Below, in pieces: positions 22,514 through 34,018 of a DNA stretch of 64,000 nt (the first letter of the stretch is position 1; each line of letters starts with the position of its first letter). Both the position numbers and the translations under genes were made by a program. Location of the stretch: positions 226,546 through 290,545 of the forward strand of contig JAULBX010021076.1 of assembly GCA_032358255.1 (NCBI GenBank), given 5' to 3'. Source of the stretch: Heterotrichella gracilis (lineage: Eukaryota > Sar > Xanthophyceae > Tribonematales > Xanthonemataceae). The notes under the pieces are model-generated. The model searched no databases and had not been told where the DNA came from. It saw only the letters and a list, made by a program, of their open reading frames with translations.

Positions 22514-23014
22514 TCATGCCCTGTAGCCATCACACGCCCCCTCCACCAGGTGCACCACTGCCTGGGGTGGCGTTGACCGGTCAAAGGTGCACAGCAGCAC
22601 CCCAAAGGGCAGGTTGTTCACAGTCAAACCCAGCCGCCTCCTTCCCGCCAGCGCCACAAAGCTCCGGTGCGTGCTCTGCACAACCATCAGCTCATGCCCC
22701 AGTAGCTTGAAGCTGATTGGTGGTGGGCCAGAGGCCTCAAACAGGCCAAAGAACTGCAGGGCATCTGGGTGGAGGTGCTGCTGCTGCGGGAGGACGGTGG
22801 TGGGGCTGAGGGAGGGTATTGCATCAGGGTTTTGGACCAGGCCTGGGGCCAGGTTGCCGTGTGCGGTCTCGCAGATGCCCCTGTTGGACAGCAGTGCGTA
22901 GCCTGTGAGCTGGCCTGCTGCCAGTGCTGCCTGGAGGGAGTGGTCCCAGGGCGGGGTGGGTGGAGATTGGCGGGGGTGCTGCGTTCTGTGGGGCGCTGCC
23001 ACCTGGCCTGCCAT
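22514..23014 (-). CDS. Profilin-like small protein
   Basis: Single open frame of 166 residues. After a Pro-rich lead (about 25 residues) there is WDHSLQAALAAGQLTGYALL, resembling the N-terminal helix and first strand of profilin. The C-terminal half has FGLFEASGPPPISFKLLGHE and LMVVQSTHRSFVALAGRRRL. GLTVNNLPFGVLLCTFDRST and VVHLVEGACD follow. The order of strands, the position of a hydrophobic repeated GVLL strand and the final amphipathic helix match profilin, which binds actin monomers and poly-proline. Sequence identity is low, and residues for actin contact cannot be confirmed. Upstream frames (to about 23360) are Pro/Ser-rich and may be leader or an extra exon. An alternative is another member of the profilin/roadblock-like fold. 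Confidence 0.45.
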   Translation of the reverse strand: MAGQVAAPHRTQHPRQSPPTPPWDHSLQAALAAGQLTGYALLSNRGICETAHGNLAPGLVQNPDAIPSLSPTTVLPQQQHLHPDALQFFGLFEASGPPPISFKLLGHELMVVQSTHRSFVALAGRRRLGLTVNNLPFGVLLCTFDRSTPPQAVVHLVEGACDGYRA

Positions 23015-24575
23015 CTGTGTGCTTGGGTCTGGCTAGTGGCACAGTCGAGGGTTGCGGCAAGGGGTCACAGGGTTGTGGGAGAGCTCGAAGGTTGACCCCA
23101 GCAGGTACTTGACCTGAGGAAGGGAAGGAGCCTGTTGGCACATTCAGAGTAGCACAGATGGTTTGTAACGTCAGGTCCACCGCTGGAGATGTGAGGTGGG
23201 TGTGATTGGACACAGCTTGGAAACGCAGTGTCAAGGCAGCTGCACAAGATTCCAGCTGGCAGTGTGTAGCATGCACCACAAGGCGCACAGTACCCATATA
23301 CGCATGCATATGCAGTACGTACCTACTTAGCCTAACAACGGGATATGTGCAGCCTGACAATACGGCGGGTGAAAATCCTGGAAGGCTTTCCCTTAACGGG
23401 TGATTGACTGTTGGGCATCAAGCTCTCAAGCCAGCCCCCTATTATTTATGTGTAGCCTGATAAACGGTTTACTACGCCAACGGGTGATTTTCGAAGCTTC
23501 AAACGACTTCCACTCGCAAATTATGCTCCCCTAGTTGTGGGACACAACTCGCTGGATAAGCAAATGTACGTAAAAAGATGAGTCAGTGCCAGGGTCAGTG
23601 CGCGTCAACTGGTGTTCTAAGACGGTTCGCCAGGCGGATGCAAGAGGGCTTGACCTTACAACATAACGGATGTATGGCCACCTCACAACTATTTGAAGAT
23701 AACGATAACAAAGGGTTTGCAGACTGTGAACCAGCACTGCTGGGCTGGGGCAGTGGTTTGAAACCCTAGAGTGGAAACCCTAATGCTTTTAAATAACCAG
23801 ACGCCACTGGCAGTGCCAGCACTGTACTCCTTGAAGGTTCGCTGTGATCAGGTTTCTTAATTAATGTATGCATGCCATGTCACGGTGTGCGGGTCTCATC
23901 ATTGGCACAAGGGCGGCAATGAACAAGGAAACATATACAAAGCTTTGCTGAATGCAGCGGCAGATGTCCAGTAAACAGATTACAGCTGAACGCATTTAAT
24001 AATATGCATATTGGCGGCCAGCCAGTGTGCCGGTTATGCCCCAAAACACACAGTCGACGCTCAATTACAATACATAAAAGGTACAAAATGCGGACTGGTG
24101 CACCTGGATTTAGCCACATGTCCACACCACCACATGACTGCATGACACTATGCCGTAGTCGCTGGCTGACCATAGCATATTCGTGCTTCCGCATACATAA
24201 ATCCTTTCTGAAGTGTATTGTATAGTACTATCCAATACTATAGTACATCAGGTTGCAAATGCGCACAGGCTTGACGCAGTTATTGTTGCCCAATGTGGTG
24301 CAATTTGGCAACCTGCAAACACTAGTTGTTTGAACCCTTTTGTGTTCACTGCATATAGGGTTTGCAGTTGGCGAAATTGCACCACATTGGGCAACACTAA
24401 CTGTTAAAGCACTGCAACATGTTAAAGCACACCAACTGTTGAAGCACTGCAACATGTACATGCTGGTCCCAAACTGACTAGTGCCGTACTGACGTGGCAA
24501 ACCCACCCTGATTCTCAGCTACAACCACCTAACAACCACTCCACCAGGCGTGCCATCCCTCTGCACCGCGCCTCA
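23015..24575. other. Spacer with fold-back and tandem repeat
   Basis: Lies between the profilin-like gene start and the ABC-transporter stop, both minus strand. It contains a hairpin at 24285-24395 and a ~35-bp duplicated unit at about 24399-24460 (AACTGTT-AAGCACTGCAACATGT twice). No gene was recognised. Confidence 0.5.
24285..24395. repeat. Fold-back hairpin, ~37-nt arms
   Basis: The left arm GTTGCCCAATGTGGTGCAAT pairs with ATTGCACCACATTGGGCAAC on the right. Pairing continues with a few mismatches through TTGCAAAC-type sequence. The loop is about 38 nt. Confidence 0.85.
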
Positions 24576-25714
24576 TCACCCAAAGCCCAAGCTGCCCCTG
24601 GGTGCGCCCAAGCTCCCCCTGGGGCTCGCAAGGTCAGCCAGTCCATCAAACGACACACCGCTGCTCAACCCCAGTGAGTGGGAGCGCACAGGCTTGCTGT
24701 CCAGCTCCGACTTGTTTGTGGCAAGGGGAGCAGGCGAGAAGGGCGACATGGGGGGGGCATCGTGCGACAGGAGCTGGCGCCGCACAAGGTGGGCGTAGGT
24801 GCCGCCTGCAAGGGGGGATATGATGGGAGGTGTTAAGAGGGTGTCATTTGACTCTGCCAGGCACGTGCGGCGCGAACATTGCGAGTGCTGGGCCCTGATT
24901 GGGTCAATTAGGTCAATTGATAGTACGCAACACACAAGCGTATGGTCATTACCCTTTCCCCACCACCTTTTACAATCAGCACAAGGTGGAGGTGATATAC
25001 CTCTTGGTAACACTTTATCTAGCACACCCGTTGGTCTCAAAGATTTTCTGCACAACTGCCTTCACTTGTACCGACCTTGCACTGATTGCTAACCTGGCTG
25101 CAGCTGACCTGGCATGCATGTAGCAAAGTGACGTAAGCAACAAAGTGTACTCACTACTCCCCGCGCACCTTGATGCAGCAGCTCCCTGTGCCCCCCCTTC
25201 TCAGTAATCTTCCCCCCCTCCACCACCGCCACCTCATCCGCAGACTGCACAGTGGACAGCCTGTGCGCAATGACCAGCACGGTGCGCCCTATGCAAACCC
25301 TATCGAGGGCTTCCTGGACCAGGTGCTCCGACTCGGCATCAAGCGCGCTGGTGGCCTGCAGCGCATTCCACAAGTTTTCCGGGCTACATTTTCTCGTTTT
25401 GAATTGGATGGTTGGGGCCTCGCTGCTCGAAGAGAGCATCTTTCGGCATGATGTTCAGGCTTTAGGGTTTAGGGTTTGAAGCTGACCAGGGTTCAGCTAG
25501 GGTTGCCGCAGGCCTGCAACAAAATAGGGTCTGCGGCAACCCTATTTGCAATGGCGCTCTGGACACAAAATTTGTTTCACATTCCATCATGAAGTATGAC
25601 TCGTGCCTCTCAGAGCTGTATGCAGCATGAGGCATTAAGCAGAATGGAGATAATCCAATGACCATGAACGTGAGATGCATGTGGTCAAGGCAAAAGCTCA
25701 GCCAGCCACACAGC

Positions 25715-25747
<33 letters not shown>

Positions 25748-28700
25748 GCTGTGCAGGATGATTGCGAGCCCGACTGGATTGCAAGCAAATAAGTAATTCT
25801 TTCAGGGACTGCAAATGATATTAATTGATGCATCAGGCGCAACATTTGGCACAGCCACAGCCACAGCCACAGCCAGGGGTGGTGGTGTGCCTCACCTCAT
25901 CCAGGAGCAATACCCTTGGCTGGGTTAGTACTGCTCGGGCGATGGCGATGCGCTGCTTCTGGCCTCCAGAAAGCTTCACCCCCCTCTCGCCCACAATGGT
26001 GTTGTACCCCTGCGTGAAACCACACCAGGTCAAATGCCAGTAATTCCCCTCCGACCCATGGTGATGGTGATAGTCTCTGTATACAAATGGCTGCAACCAA
26101 TTTTATCTTGACAACCATTGACAACAAAAGCAATATAGCCAGTTCAAAACCATTGCAACAACAAAAAAAAATTTTTACAGAGTGGACTTCAGCCAGTGCA
26201 ATGGGTTAAACACATTTCCTCACCCAGCAACTGTGTGCCCCACGCAATCTCCATGCACATGCAATGTGTACTTGACATCTGGCAAAGGCCCCACCTGTGG
26301 GAATGTACAGATAAAATCGTGCGCATTTGCCACCCTGGCGGCAATCTCCACCTCCTCCATGCTCACGCCATTTTCACCCCCTTGCATCCCAAATGCGATG
26401 TTGAACAGGATGGTGTCAGCAAAGAGCACCGGCTCCTGGCTCACGATCGAAATCTGGTGGTGCAAAAATATGTGGTCGATGGCGGTCAGGGGCACCCCGT
26501 CGAGCAAAATGCGCCCCTGCTGGGGGTCGTAAAAGCGCTCCAGCATGCTGAATATGGTGGATTTGCCACCCCCGCTGGGACCCACAAGGGCCAATTTGTG
26601 CCCCGCGGGCACTAGGAGGTTGACCCCCTGCAGTACTGGTAAATCTGTGCGGGAAGGGTAGGTGAACCACACGTCTTGCAGCTCCAATGCCCCCCCTATG
26701 CTTGCCCCCGTGGGCTTGCTGTCCCCAGTTTGGGGCATGCCGGGCTGCCGGTCCAGCAGCTGGAATACCCTCTCGCTGGCACCCAGGGCCTGCACAGGGG
26801 GGTGGAAATTCTTCATATGAGTGGTTGTGCAAATGCAATCAGTTGAAGGTGGTTCATGCGCTCCATGCAAGGGCCGAGCACAAAAATGAGGATATATTAC
26901 AAAGCCAATACAAGCGTGGTTGCATACAGGTACTTGAATTACCTATCCTAGGGCTTTCTCACAGCTAAACCCCCAATCCTAGGGTTCCCACTCACCTGGA
27001 CCACCTCTGAAAACACCCCCGCCAGCGACCCAATATTCGCCCCCACAAACATTGCGTAGATCACAAACGAAGACAGGTCGCCAGCCGTCATCTGGCCATC
27101 CATGACCAGCCTTGCGCCAAACCAAACCACCAGGATGATTGCTGCCATGGCCACAGTGGTGCTGAACCCTACAAACCCCGCGTAGATCCTGGCTGTTTTG
27201 AGGCCGATGGAGACAACCTCGTCCTGCGCTGCACTGTAGCGCTCAAGGGCGGCGGCCTCCTTGGCGAAGGAGCGCACCTGCAGACGAACAAAACATGGTA
27301 TAGGGTGGAAAAGGTTCAAACCAATATTTAAGTACGAATTGTACTGCCACCAGTATATTTAGATCAGTTGGTCCTGTACAAGCGTGCACCGTGCAGACCT
27401 GTCCTAGATATTTTTCCATACAGCAGCTGCGGGAGAATGAGCGCAGCTGCAGGTGAGCAGCTACTGATTTTCAATGGGGTTATGCCATGGGTTGGTGTAA
27501 AGCTGCCGCATACACATTACCCATGTATTACACCATTATGTTTGGCGTAATATGCTGCCACCAGCAATGCACATCATGCCTAGACCCTTAACTACAACAT
27601 CGGCCTATCTTCGCAGAGAACCCTCAACCCTCACCGTGCGCATGTTGCCCAGATTCTCCTCCGCAACCGAGGCTGCATGCGCACTAGCAGTCAAAACCTG
27701 CTCAGTGAAACGCCTGGCCAGCACCTGGCAACCCTAAACCCTAAATTCTCAACCCCCTCAAAGCGAGCCACTTCATGCCTACACCAAACCCACCCTACCA
27801 CACATGGCCCCACCCTACAACTCTGATTGCCCTCCACAAAACCCCTCACCGTGCGCATGTTGCCCAGATTCTCCTCGGCGACCGTGGCCGCATGCGCGCT
27901 GGCAGTCAACCCCTGCTCGGTAAATTTCCTTGCCAGCATTGCAAACCAGGCAAACGAGGCGATCACCAGGGGTATGGCGCCAAGGGTGAGGAGGGTGAGC
28001 CGCCAGCTAGTGAGCAGCATGAGTGCTATGCCCAGGGCCGCCACTGTGGCGCTGCGCAGGGTGAGGGAAATGGAGGTGGTGCCCGCGTCCTTCATCAGGC
28101 GGGTGTCCTGGGGAAAAGAGAAAATTCAGTCATCTGTAAGATGACCTCATATTCATTTGACTTCCCCATGAAGGGTATGGCTTTGAGCATGAGCAAGGTG
28201 AGCCGCCAGCTTGTGAGCAGCGTGGCAGGTGCCCAGGAGGGAGGGGGGGCGTTTGCAATTTGAACTCTCCGCATGCCCAATGCTCTCCAGTGGCCCATGC
28301 ATCCTTTACAAGGCGATTGTCGTTCAAGGGCAAGATGGTCACGTGTCAGAGAAAAAACCCCAGCGGGTTGAGAGAGGGCGAGGGCCCAGAACTGGACCTT
28401 CCACTGCCCCATCAGAGCAGGGCGCAGCGCCTCCTGCCACCACCCCCTTTGGCAAGGTGGGGATTAGGGTTTATTGGGAGGTGACCTGCTCCCCAGACAA
28501 CATACTCAATTACCCCACAGCGCCACCAGTGCCACACGTGACCCTGCTGGCCTGGCAGGCACATGCACCTACCAACGCGCAGCCAGACCCTAAACCCCAA
28601 CCCTAAACCCTAAACAATACACCCAGCTGACCACCCGCAGCCCACCTCTGACAGCCGGTTCATGAGCTCCCCTGTGCGCGTGACATCGAAGAACGCAATG

Positions 28701-30486
28701 TCCTGGCGCACGATCGCGCTGAACAGGCGCGTGCGCAGGCGCCACATCACGCGCTCAGAGGCGGAGTTGAACAGCCTGGGGGGAGGGGGCACAGGCGATC
28801 AGGGGAGGCGCTTGGCGACTGTTCAGGGTTTAGGGTTTAGGGTTTAGCACGTGGCAGTCAAAAGAAGGCCCACATCACGGGCTCAAGAGGCGGAGTTGAA
28901 CAGCCTGGGGGGGAGACGGGGAGCTCAGGGGAGGCGGTTAAGGTAAAATGTTTAGGGTTTAGGGTTTTGCCTGTGGCAGTCAGGGAAGTTGAACAGCATG
29001 GGAGGAAAGGCATGTGGGCCACATGGCAGTCAGTGGTAGGGTGCTGGGAGGGTAACATGTAAGACTCAAGGGGAAGTGCAGGGAGCTTCTGGGGCTATAG
29101 ATTGCAGCAATGTCATTACGCAGTGTGGCTCCGATGGCATACCCGTGGGGATTGCATCAGATGCAGCGGAACATGGTCGTTGATAAAAAAATAGACAGCA
29201 CCGCTGGACAATGACAGGTGTGGTGGTGGCAAGGGGCATCTGAACAACAGCTGGAGCCACGCCTAAACTTGCCGGCAGTCAGCTGGACAAGATTACTATG
29301 CAAGGGGTATGGCTGAGGGATACACGCACCATGCCCTGAGGCCGGATGACACTCCTCCCACCAGCAGCAAAGCCAGGATCCGGTACAGCATCACTGCGCA
29401 CCGCACACACCCAATGTTAGGGTTGATGGCCCCGCACTAGGGTCCATGAGTTGTGGTATGCTGGGCTCAGGTAGGTTCATGCAAGGCTTTGGATACGCTG
29501 TTGTGGGTTGCCTAGAAGGCAATACAGGGCAGTATGTAAGCAAGCTGGCAGTGGTGGTGGTGCTGGTGGTGCGGAGCAGTTTGCACACAGACTGGTGGTG
29601 ATGGTGGTAGCGACTGTGCGAAGTATCCGCCAAGTTGGTAGCCACTACCACCAGCACCATCACCACCACCAGCGGCACTTATGCATGATGGTCGCTATCA
29701 CTAGTGGATACAAGCAATGGTGGTGGTGGTGGTGGTGGTGGTGGTGGTGGTGGTGCAGCAATTACTTACTGTTGACCTCCCTCTTTGCCTCCTCCACACT
29801 TCCCCCCTTGTCCACTGCAATGACCAGGTCCAGCATCTGGCCCGCCAGCTTGGGGATTGCCACGGTGGCCAGGGACGACACCAGGAGCGCCAGGGTGGCA
29901 AGGAAAATGACCTGGGCACGAGGCGAGTGACACATTTCACATGGTAAGTGGTACATGGCGAGTGGTAATTGTGGGGTGGGGCCTTGGGGCGGCAGGGTTG
30001 CACACAACGCATGCAAGTGACAGCTTGAGTGGTTCACACAGCTCTATGACCAGCATTGTAGGCGCAGTGCTCGTTGGCGTCAAGCTACGCATGACCCAGG
30101 TGAGTAAGGTCACTTGCAAGCAGTGCTCCGTGTCAGTGGGGCAAAGTGAGGGTGTGGTTGAGGCGCCAGGGCTGTACATGGACGTGGCAGTTGTGTGGAC
30201 AGCCGCATACACACTGGACGCCCTCAACACCTGGGGCCAAGTCAATATGCATGCATGTCTACAAGTACTAGTCATCCCCCATCCTTATGTACACGGGCTA
30301 TTGGACACCACAGCGCAAGAAGCTTACCCATCCCTCCTCCTTGGCAAGCGCTATGAGCCTCTTGAAAGACGCTGAGCGGATCTTGACCCCGCCCCCCGCT
30401 TCTATGTCCCCGCTGTCCTCCAGCAGCGGCTCGTACTTGCCATCTGGGCGACCCCGCCGCCCACCCCGCCGCCCTCCGCCCCTCAT
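24576..30486 (-). CDS. ABC half-transporter, ABCB/TAP-like (ALS1-type)
   Basis: Ten exons close in phase (30486-30328, 29911-29770, 29393-29330, 28775-28646, 28107-27850, 27277-26996, 26789-26295, 26009-25896, 25355-25169, 24805-24576), giving about 686 residues. The order is one transmembrane domain then one nucleotide-binding domain, i.e. a half-size exporter that must dimerise. The N-terminus has [20 protein letters not shown], then [40 protein letters not shown] and [19 protein letters not shown] mark the ABCB core. Walker A is GPSGGGKS (~415), the Q-loop region is [12 protein letters not shown], the signature is LSGGQKQR (~523), Walker B is VLLLDE and the H-loop is AHRLS (~579). It is closest in order and wording to plant ALS1/ABCB27, a tonoplast transporter linked to aluminium tolerance. 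Substrate and location are inferred. The Ser-rich tail beyond the domain ([13 protein letters not shown]...) is unusual. Confidence 0.9.
25718..25746. repeat. (CA)n microsatellite
   Basis: A run of about 14 CA dinucleotides within an intron of the ABC transporter gene. Confidence 0.95.
27635..27724 (-). repeat. In-frame duplicated cassette exon of the ABC transporter
   Basis: A 90-nt block bounded by a CAG acceptor and a GTGAGG donor, phase 0 at both ends. It reads [18 protein letters not shown] then [12 protein letters not shown]. It duplicates the end of the functional exon at 27850-28107 ([29 protein letters not shown]) with mostly silent changes. It lies in the next intron. It could be spliced in to add 30 residues, or be a fading duplicate kept in frame. 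Confidence 0.8.
28165..28245 (-). repeat. Internal exon copy in ABC transporter intron
   Basis: Resembles 27961-28045 inside the functional exon. The minus-strand translation reads [17 protein letters not shown] against [17 protein letters not shown]. No splice site is included in the match, and flanking sequence is unrelated. Confidence 0.75.
28822..28848. repeat. Interstitial telomere-type array (TTTAGGG)3
   Basis: Three units of the plant/green-algal telomere heptamer inside an ABC transporter intron, directly beside a duplicated exon edge. Similar short arrays occur near 25459-25478 and 28596-28617. Confidence 0.9.
28864..28916 (-). repeat. Frameshifted copy of ABC transporter exon-4 start
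   Basis: Matches 28738-28790, including the CCCCCAG acceptor and GCTGTTCAACTCCGCCTCT. One inserted base then breaks the frame. A triple TTTAGGG array (28827-28848) and a second short one (about 28950-28965) flank it. Confidence 0.8.
29716..29757. repeat. (GGT)n microsatellite
   Basis: About thirteen GGT triplets in an intron of the ABC transporter gene, close to exon 2. Related GGT/ACC-rich sequence extends from about 29550. Confidence 0.95.
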
Positions 30487-31327
30487 ACAGGCTGCTTATT
30501 CACCCCTTTGAGAGCGGAAGCCCTTCTCAAGGGAAGGGATAGCTAGCTTCACTGGTTAGTCACCAGAAGGTGACTAAGGGATTTCAAAACCCGGGTTTCA
30601 CGGATGTAATCCTATGCAGCCGGGACAAACATACGAATGCCTTCAACTGATGATACCTGTGATTCCGAGGTACGTAGGACAGGGTTTGTAGCCACTGACC
30701 AGTACCCTGCTTTTATGCATGCATGCATGCATCACAAGGATCACACATGCCGCCACTTTCCGTTCACAACGCGCCGCTCCTACACAAACTTGCTCTAAAT
30801 GCACACTACTGAGATCAACTGGCTTAGCCAACTGCCTGTGCAAGGTATGCACGAGCTGTGCAAACCTGTATGGGTCTGGATTTCAAACCCTCGGGCAGTG
30901 GAGTTGAAACCCTGTTGTGGTTTGTTGCTCTGGTTGTGTCCGCTACAGAGCCCTGGCGTAGCGTTTAGGAGCACCCCAAAACTCGTGCCGTCGTGGTGAG
31001 AACATATCTGGTTACACACCGCAACGCTGTGGGCCGCATGTGTGCAAATTGCATAAATAGGCGTTGGTGCTGGCATGCACTTGAGCCACACTGCAAAGGT
31101 CCACACAAGCCTCCATGCCCACTCAAGGATGGATAAGAAATGCTGCCAAGAAGCTGAACTACAAAACCACTGTAGCAATGTACCAGCTACGAACAGCTGT
31201 GCCATGCACCCCCTCCCTCTGGCTCAGCAGTGTGGGACCCACACCCCACGTCACCCCACCCACCACCCCTCCCACCCACTTCATTCCACTGCCCCGAAGG
31301 CTGACGTGGCCCTGCTTGCAAGCCCTG
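30487..31327. other. Spacer upstream of the ABC transporter
   Basis: Contains the presumed promoter of the minus-strand ABC transporter and the 3' end of the Coa1-like gene. A run of ATGC repeats lies at 30716-30731. No gene was recognised. Confidence 0.5.
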
Positions 31328-33068
31328 TTAGCTCTCTTCCCCAGCCACCCCCTTTGCCGCATGCCCGCCGCCAGCCACCACCGCCCCCTTCTCTCCACCC
31401 ACACCCACCCCCGTCCTCTCCACCTCCCCCACCCCACTGCATATTGGGGGTATTTCTGGTGGGGAGGGAGACGCGGAGGGCACTGCATGTGGTACAGTAC
31501 CTGACCCTGTGGCACCCTGCGGCACCCGGTCACCCGTGGCGGCCAGAGGGATGCCCCGCGGCAGGCCCCCACCCCCCGCCACCGCCGCCTCGCACACCAG
31601 CACGTGCCAAGTGGCGGGCCCTAGGAGGTTGTACAGCAGGGCGGGCCGGTGGAGCTTTCGGGGCCCTCGCCGCCGCACCGCCTGCAAATCAAGGGGCGAG
31701 AAAGACACGTCACGATGGGGAGTCGCATCAAAGGTGTTGTGATCGAGCTGGGCTGCTGCATGTGAGGTCGCATACAAGTGCAAGACCTCCAAAACAGGAC
31801 GAGTGTGGCAAAAATTAACCAGGGACATTGGCATGACCGAATGCAATTCTGGAGGGTAAAATATGCTCACTGTCCGCTTGCAATTCTCAGGCCCTTACTT
31901 AAAACCCTGAATTCTGAACCCTGCCTTGTCGTAGTCGTCTGGATGTGCCCAAGCTTCCTGTACCAATCCCTACCACTAACCCTAACCCTAAACCCTAAAC
32001 CCTACCTTGACGTATACGTCTGAGCGCGCCCGTGCTCCCTGCACTGTCACGCTTGCGCTGGCCAGCATGCCATCCCCTGACATTGCAAACGTATCGTTGT
32101 ACCAGGGGCCGCATGTGAGGGGGGACCCTAGGGCTTGCGCCAGCTCCTCACTCTCATTGGCTGCTTGCACTGCATGCCTGCATGTGTGTGAGAGTAGCCA
32201 TGGGATTGATGCTTGTGTGGATATCCAGCCAGAGATGGTGCTGGCGGTGGATGTGGCTGCTTGGCCACACTTCTGCCATAAATTATTGCAGTGCATGATT
32301 TACGCCATGCATTGTATCATGTCAGTGCAGTGTGGGATGATGAGATGGTGCAGTTAGTCGGCCACAGGTGATGTGACGAGCCTGGCACCAACCGGTGGCA
32401 CCCTTTCTTGCACATATTGTTGTGCGCATGGTGGGAGTGCATGTGGCACCTGTGCGACACATGTTGGCTGGTGGCAGGCACTTTTTATATGATATACCCA
32501 GGCAGGTGCCATCCTCTCATCCCCAATGATGGTCCCAGGGGATGGTACCTTGGTATTGGGTTACGGTGGTGGCTCCCTGTGATGGTCCATGGGTTACACC
32601 TGTGTAACGCCCACTGCCCCATGGCTCAGAGCGCCTTGTAATGCAGTGCAGGGCAGAAATTGCACCACATGCCACGCTGCTGCCATGCAGGATGGTGGGT
32701 AAAAGCGGGGCAACGGCATGTAGCCTGGCTGGGTTGCAGCCGGCCACCGCTGCACTTCAAGGAACGCAACAGGCAAGCTGTTTGGCCTCGCAGGTAGCCC
32801 AGTGGCTACAAATATAACATTTCTTCAACCAAAAGCGCAAAACAACTTGGTCCAGTATTCCAGATTAGGGTTTAGGGTTTTGGGTTAGGGTTAGGGTTTG
32901 GGTCAGGCGTGACACATGGCGCACCGGTGCGGCCGACCTTACTGCGCACCTCTTGAGTATGGCGTAGGTTGTTGCATCTCCGCTGGCATCCCCGAAAGCG
33001 TACACGGTCGCGCCCGTCAGTAGTCCCGCACCCACCCGCCACAATGCCCGCCGCATGGCGGTGGCCAT
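31328..33068 (-). CDS. Putative mitochondrial Coa1/Tim21-like protein
   Basis: Three exons (33068-32950, 32177-32006, 31681-31328) join with phases 2 and 0 into about 214 residues. The N-terminus MATAMRRALWRVGAGLLTGA is basic and then hydrophobic, as in an inner-membrane mitochondrial protein with one membrane segment. Next come SEELAQALGSPLTCGPWYND, a strand-rich stretch with VTVQGARARSDVYVKAVRRR, and LLYNLLGPATWHVLVCEAAV. The pattern A-x3-LG-x-P...G-x-W...V-x-G...W-x-V resembles the Coa1 family (cytochrome-oxidase assembly). The C-terminal ~50 Pro/Gly-rich residues may be intron read-through, because a donor-like GG|GTACTG precedes them (about 31497). Telomere-type repeats adjoin the exon-2 donor. 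The assignment is tentative. Confidence 0.5.
31975..32003. repeat. Interstitial telomere-type array (CCCTAAA)n
   Basis: About four CCCTAA(A) units that run directly into the splice donor of exon 2 of the Coa1-like gene (ACCCTAC at the boundary). A second array lies at 32867-32902, just inside the other end of that gene's first intron. Confidence 0.9.
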
Positions 33069-34018
33069 GGCGCAGCCCGAGAGCTAATGCAAGGGGGTGT
33101 GAAGTACTCGGGGATGAACACGGAGGGGAAGGAGCGCCAGCCTCTGTGGTTGTTGCCAAGTATGTGCGGCGGAAAGGAATGTCTGGCAGACTGCCTTGGT
33201 TTGCACTGCGAGATGACACCCCAGCTGCCCTTTTGATCACATATGTGTACACAAAACCTCGCAAAACTGGATAAGATTATCAGGATGGCTAGAAGAATAT
33301 GTCGCTGCTGGTCATGTATACGTGGTATGGGCTGAAAACCTGCCTGTGCAGGTCTACGGCTGCCACGTTACCATGCTCAAGACGCATGCATGCCAACACG
33401 GTGGCTTGAACACCAAAAGCTCTTGCAGGTTGGCCTAGCAACACTTCTTAACTTTAAGCGTTGGCAGGCAGGCACACGGTGTTGCTCAAAGCCCTGCTAG
33501 AGCAGTAGGTTACAGCCGTATGCATGCATTAACGATGACCACTGGTAAGCGTGCAACAACTATACAGATATTGACAGTTGTGGCCCAAGTTGTATGGAGT
33601 GGGCTTCAGTATACAGCGTGTGCTTATAATAACCGCTTATGATTAGTTCTTTTGCTGGGTATGCCCAGTGGGGATTCAACCGATCAAAATGAATCCCTCA
33701 ACACCCGTTGTGCTTCCCCGGCGACTTGGGCGACCAACGCTGAATGGCGACGTTCGCTAACGTTAGCCAACGTGCTGGATATTGACAACTACCTGCCATG
33801 ATAAGCACATCGAGTTTCTTCAGAGTTCCTGCATGCATATACAAGGTGGGTTGCAGCGCAATGTGTACACATGGTCCAGTTCACACGGCCCACATGCGTG
33901 CATGGTCCTGTTTCACATTGTCCGTTCCTGCCCTGAAACACTCTTTGCACTCCTTATATCGGGATAGGTGTCACAACTGTTGATTTTGTGTGAACAGATT
34001 AAGCTTCATCTGAGAGAT
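33069..34018. promoter_or_regulatory. Shared upstream region of divergent Coa1-like and RING genes
   Basis: The two start codons point away from each other across 950 bp. No core promoter element can be called with confidence. No protein-coding sequence was recognised. Confidence 0.4.

Noticed and set aside
24576-30486. Peptide transporter TAP as the specific assignment
   Set aside because: The sequence is TAP-like, but antigen-peptide transport is an animal function. The plant ALS1/ABCB27 group fits better, so only the broad class is called.
31075-31818. 247-codon plus-strand Pro/His-rich frame
   Set aside because: It opposes the last exon of the Coa1-like gene and is low-complexity. There is no conserved motif.
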